The position numbers were made by a program, and so were the translations under genes. The notes beneath the pieces are model-generated. The model saw only the letters and a program-made list of their open reading frames with translations. It ran no database searches and was not told the DNA's origin. Of a stretch of 55,458 bases of DNA, positions 52,332 through 55,458 are shown one piece after another (positions within the stretch are counted from its first letter, which is position 1; each line of letters opens with the position of its first letter). Source of the DNA: Methanofastidiosum sp. (GTDB lineage Archaea; Methanobacteriota_B; Thermococci; Methanofastidiosales; Methanofastidiosaceae). The stretch spans positions 1 to 55,458 of the forward strand of contig JAHKLW010000036.1 of the NCBI GenBank assembly GCA_020854815.1, in the 5' to 3' direction.

Positions 52332-53833
52332 TCACTGCTTCAGTTATGCCTTCATCTCAAAAAGAAGCAACAATTCTTTTAGAAAAAGCATTGGCTAAAG
52401 GTGAGCTAGCAGAGATAAGATTGGATTTAATTGCTGATTTAAATCTTTTAGAGATTAGCAATATATTCGATAAAAAAAGAATTATAGTAACTAACAGAAA
52501 AAAAGATGAAGGCGGCTTATTTGAAGGAAACGAATATGATAGGAGTTCCCCACTAATTGAAGCATTAAAGCTTGAATTTGGATTTATAGATATAGAGTAT
52601 TCTTCAACTGATTCATTACATAATCTAATTTCAAAAAAAAGTGAGTTTAACTCAAAGACAAATATAATTATTTCTTATCATAACTTTGCACAAACACCAA
52701 AAAACTTGAAAGAAATATTATCCCAAATGGAAAATCAAAGCGGAGATATAATCAAGATAGTTACATATGCTAATGATATTTCAGACAATCTAATCATAAG
52801 AGATCTTTTATCTCATAAATCAAGTGAAAGTAAACAAATTATTTCTTTTCTCATGGGCGAGAAAGGTGAGATAAGCAGGATACTATGTAAATCTTGGGGG
52901 GGCTACACCTCTTATGCACCATTAAAAGGGGTGGGCAAAACAGCTCCAGGGCAGATACCTATAGAAATTCTAAATGATGTTTACAGGGCTAACTCTATTA
53001 CCAATAGTTTTGATATTTATGGGCTTATTGGAAATCCTGTTAAGGAGAGTATAGGCTATTATGTTCATAACAAATTATTTTCTTATTATAATATGGATGC
53101 AGTCTACCTAAATTTTTTGGTAGATGATCTAGATAACTTCATGAGTTCATTTAAGGGTCAATTCAAAGGTCTTTGTGTCACGATGCCCTTCAAAGAAAAG
53201 ATCCTCTCCCATGTTGATAAGATAGATCCAACGGCCCAAAATATTGGTGCGATTAATACAATAAAGAAAAACAACGAGGGGCTCTTTGGAACAAACACAG
53301 ATTGGATAGGTGCGGTATACTCAATTGAAAAATTGACTCAAATAAAGAATAAAAGAGTATTAATCCTTGGTGCAGGTGGGGCTGGAAAAGCGATTGCTCT
53401 AGGTATAAAAAATAGGCAGGGCGAGTTAATAATTTCAAACAGGGATAACACAAAAGCGCTTGAGCTTTCAAAAAAACTGGGCGCTCAAACAGTCCTGTGG
53501 AAAGACAGGAATAATGTTGAATTTGACATTTTAATCAACGCCACAAGAATTGGGATGCTCCCTGAAGAAAATAACTGCCCAATGGAAGATTCATTCTTCG
53601 AAAAAGACTTATCAGGAATTACAGTTTTTGATGCTGTTTACAGTCCGATTGATACGAGATTGTTGATGAGGTCAAAAAAACAAGGGGCAAACATTGCAAA
53701 TGGATTAGACATGTATATTGGTCAGGCAATGGCACAGTTTGAACTCTGGACTGGGATAAAGCCATCTTTTGAAAAGATGGAGAAATTTTCTAAAGAAGCC
53801 TTAGGGATAAGGGGCGAGGACAATGAAAATTAA
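52328..53833 (+). CDS. aroDE: Bifunctional 3-dehydroquinate dehydratase / shikimate dehydrogenase
   Basis: A 501-residue fusion. Residues 1-225 are type I dehydroquinase: AEIRLDLIADL, His118 (SYHNF) and Schiff-base Lys143 (IKIVTYAND). Residues 229-501 are shikimate dehydrogenase: YGLIGNPVK, catalytic Lys289 (MPFKEK) and Asp325 (TNTDWIG), and the NADP loop LGAGGAGKA. The usual shikimate-binding SxS is SIG (241-243), so its second serine is missing. It starts at TTG 52328, overlapping the aroB stop (TTGA). The same fusion order is known from plants and a few bacteria. Confidence 0.93.
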   Translation: MITASVMPSSQKEATILLEKALAKGELAEIRLDLIADLNLLEISNIFDKKRIIVTNRKKDEGGLFEGNEYDRSSPLIEALKLEFGFIDIEYSSTDSLHNLISKKSEFNSKTNIIISYHNFAQTPKNLKEILSQMENQSGDIIKIVTYANDISDNLIIRDLLSHKSSESKQIISFLMGEKGEISRILCKSWGGYTSYAPLKGVGKTAPGQIPIEILNDVYRANSITNSFDIYGLIGNPVKESIGYYVHNKLFSYYNMDAVYLNFLVDDLDNFMSSFKGQFKGLCVTMPFKEKILSHVDKIDPTAQNIGAINTIKKNNEGLFGTNTDWIGAVYSIEKLTQIKNKRVLILGAGGAGKAIALGIKNRQGELIISNRDNTKALELSKKLGAQTVLWKDRNNVEFDILINATRIGMLPEENNCPMEDSFFEKDLSGITVFDAVYSPIDTRLLMRSKKQGANIANGLDMYIGQAMAQFELWTGIKPSFEKMEKFSKEALGIRGEDNEN

Positions 53834-55103
53834 AGAAATAAAATCTATTAATTTTGATATAGATGTTAAAATAAAGGCCCCGCCTTCAAAAAGTTATACC
53901 CACAGAGCCCTCTTTGTATCTGCACTAGCAGAAGGGAGATCAAAAATTATAGATCCACTTATCTCAGATGATACTAACTATACAATCACGTGCTTAAAAC
54001 AACTTGGAATAAAAATAAAAAAAGAATCCATCCGTGGGAGAATTATTTTCAATATAGAAGGTGGAAGGAATAATCTAAAAGAACCATCCACCTCCCTATA
54101 CATTGGAAATTCTGGGACGACCCTTAGATTTCTTATGGCGATATCATCACTTGTAAAAGGAGTTGTTACAATTGATGGGAATGAGGAAGTAAAAAAGAGG
54201 CCTGTGAAGGGCCTTGAAGATTCTCTAAATAAACTTGGTATTGCTATTGATTCAAACAAAGGATGCCCACCAGTTAGAATCTCTTCAAATGGAACTATTG
54301 GTGGGGAAACAGTAATTGAATCAAGAGAAAGCAGTCAGTATCTAAGCGCTTTGCTAATGGCATCACCATATGCATATCCTTACATGAAAATCAAAGTATC
54401 TGGACAAGTTCCATCAAGCCCCTATGTAGAGATGACACTAGATGTAATGGAAAAGTTTGGTGTTCGAGTTCAACGAAAAGACTTTTCAGAATTTTATACT
54501 TCTCCCGGGAAATACGCTGGCCAGGAGTATATCGTTGAAGGGGATTTTTCAAATAGCTCTTACTTTATGGCGATTGCAGCTATCAGTGGCGGTAGAGTAG
54601 TCATTGAGAATCTAAATAAAAATTCAAAGCAGGCCGATAAAGTATTTGTTGAGATACTTGAGAAGATGGGGTGTGAAGTTTCTTGGATCAATAATTCACT
54701 GACATTAAAGGGCAGAGAACTTAGAGGAATAGAGATTGACATGAATAAATCTCCGGATATTGTTCCAACTCTAGCAGTTGTTGCTGCTTTTGCAGAAGGA
54801 CCCACAAAAATATATAATATTGAAACATTAAGATTTAAAGAAACAGATAGATTAAGTGCAGTTGCCAATGAGCTTTCAAAGATTGGGTGCAAAGTTGAAG
54901 AAGGGAGTGACAATATTATAATAATTCCTGGTAAATTATCCGGGGCCAAAATTGAAACATACAAAGATCATCGTATGGCAATGTCATTTGCAGTCGCCGG
55001 TCTTTTTATTGAAGGCCTAAAAATCATTGACCCTGATTGTGTTTCAAAATCATACCCAAACTTTTGGGAGGATTTTTCAAAAATATGTGGAGGCATTAAT
55101 TGA
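53823..55103 (+). CDS. aroA: EPSP synthase (3-phosphoshikimate 1-carboxyvinyltransferase)
   Basis: 426 residues, two inside-out alpha/beta domains. Landmarks are APPSKSYTHRALF, LYIGNSGTTLRFLMAI, KKRPVKGLEDSL, RFKETDRLSA and YKDHRMAMSFAVAGL. It joins PEP to shikimate-3-phosphate. It overlaps the aroDE end by 11 nt. Confidence 0.96.
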   Translation: MKIKEIKSINFDIDVKIKAPPSKSYTHRALFVSALAEGRSKIIDPLISDDTNYTITCLKQLGIKIKKESIRGRIIFNIEGGRNNLKEPSTSLYIGNSGTTLRFLMAISSLVKGVVTIDGNEEVKKRPVKGLEDSLNKLGIAIDSNKGCPPVRISSNGTIGGETVIESRESSQYLSALLMASPYAYPYMKIKVSGQVPSSPYVEMTLDVMEKFGVRVQRKDFSEFYTSPGKYAGQEYIVEGDFSNSSYFMAIAAISGGRVVIENLNKNSKQADKVFVEILEKMGCEVSWINNSLTLKGRELRGIEIDMNKSPDIVPTLAVVAAFAEGPTKIYNIETLRFKETDRLSAVANELSKIGCKVEEGSDNIIIIPGKLSGAKIETYKDHRMAMSFAVAGLFIEGLKIIDPDCVSKSYPNFWEDFSKICGGIN

Positions 55104-55458
55104 ACATAATCCTCTTTGGATTAAGATGTGTCGGCAAGACTACTGTTGGTCGTGAATTGTCGGATATAACAGATAGAGTATTTTTTGATACTGATTCTAT
55201 AATCGAAAAAAGAGAGTCAAAAAGTATTCCAGAGACCATTAATGAAAAAAGTTGGGATTATTTCAGAACAAGAGAGCAAGAAGTTATCAAAGATGTCTCA
55301 AAAGAAAATAACGCCGTTATATCCTTGGGAGGAGGAGCCTTTATGGACAAAAAAAATGTCGATTTGCTGAAGGACTCTCTCTTTATTTTACTAAAGGCAG
55401 ATATTCAAACAATGAGAGATAGGATGGATAGAGATACGCCAAGACCTTCGCTTACAAA
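55100..55458 (+). CDS. aroK: Shikimate kinase, bacterial NMP-kinase type (cut by window end)
   Basis: The frame begins at TTG 55100, overlapping the aroA stop (TTGA), and is open to the window end (about 119 residues visible). The Walker A-like LFGLRCVGKTTVGREL, FFDTDSIIEKRE (shikimate-binding DTD), YFRTREQEVI and LGGGAFM match bacterial AroK. Most archaea use an unrelated GHMP-family shikimate kinase, so this type is notable here. A start at TTG is the only coupled option. Confidence 0.92.
   Translation, partial: MNIILFGLRCVGKTTVGRELSDITDRVFFDTDSIIEKRESKSIPETINEKSWDYFRTREQEVIKDVSKENNAVISLGGGAFMDKKNVDLLKDSLFILLKADIQTMRDRMDRDTPRPSLT

Noticed and set aside
1-55458. CRISPR arrays, insertion sequences, prophage or inteins
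   Set aside because: No spaced repeat array, transposase, integrase, phage structural gene or intein motif was seen. aIF5B, a known intein host, is uninterrupted.

Overview
The window is archaeal chromosome, most likely from a low-GC euryarchaeon. Unmistakably archaeal genes are spread along it: aIF5B, the proteasome beta subunit, eL7/L7Ae, eS28, eL24 and eL40, the KH/beta-CASP termination nuclease aCPSF1, NMD3, the KEOPS subunit Pcc1, Tsr3, and DUF99, DUF424 and DUF531 proteins. Many genes have a TATA box about 25 nt before the start codon (leaderless transcripts), while genes inside operons have Shine-Dalgarno sites. The PAS-rich histidine kinases and a split methylmalonyl-CoA mutase would fit a Methanofastidiosales-like or similar methanogen-related lineage, but the sequence alone does not prove this.

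Layout. 1-1217: a histidine kinase running in from the left edge and interrupted by an in-frame stop. 1249-11536: an ion and membrane island (UspA-like protein, a Na+/K+-ATPase-like P2C ATPase, two UbiA prenyltransferases, TrkH, and a second P-type ATPase with unusual ion-site residues). 11537-12152: an AT-rich gap with a possible gene remnant and a direct-repeat promoter. 12153-16904: a two-component cluster. 16991-17062: tRNA-Gly(UCC). 17159-24341: a complete histidine operon, hisGDCHABF-hisIE plus a PHP phosphatase. 24488-30719: a small membrane protein, a tRNA methylthiotransferase, a MazG-like protein, a radical SAM enzyme, a zinc ribbon, two DUF116 proteins and a TPR membrane protein. 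30847-32303: unlinked 5S rRNA, then L7Ae-S28e-L24e-Ndk. 32320-38239: aIF5B, proteasome, aCPSF1, DUF424, NMD3. 38318-46024: argG, pcc1, HAD phosphatases, tsr3-eL40, parvulin, DMT exporter, HtpX, tRNA-Gly(CCC), DUF531, DUF99, RNase III-like. 46118-48685: methylmalonyl-CoA mutase large subunit and a PHP protein. 48776-55458: an aromatic amino acid operon, chorismate mutase, two DAHP synthases, aroB, an aroD-aroE fusion, aroA and aroK (cut by the window end).

The most striking observation is that both amino-acid operons begin with a 23-codon ORF placed close to a predicted transcription start and ending in codons for the operon's own product. The his leader (17159-17230) ends Ala-Ala-His-His-His-stop. 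The aro leader (48776-48847) ends Leu-Tyr-Tyr-Cys-Phe-Ser-Phe-Arg-Tyr-stop. Each is followed by a strong Shine-Dalgarno site for the first enzyme, and each contains mutually exclusive RNA pairings that could hide or expose that site. This looks like leader-peptide (attenuator-like) control in an archaeon, using a leaderless sensor ORF. The enzymes and operon layouts of both pathways are of bacterial style.

No CRISPR array, insertion sequence, prophage or replication origin was recognised.
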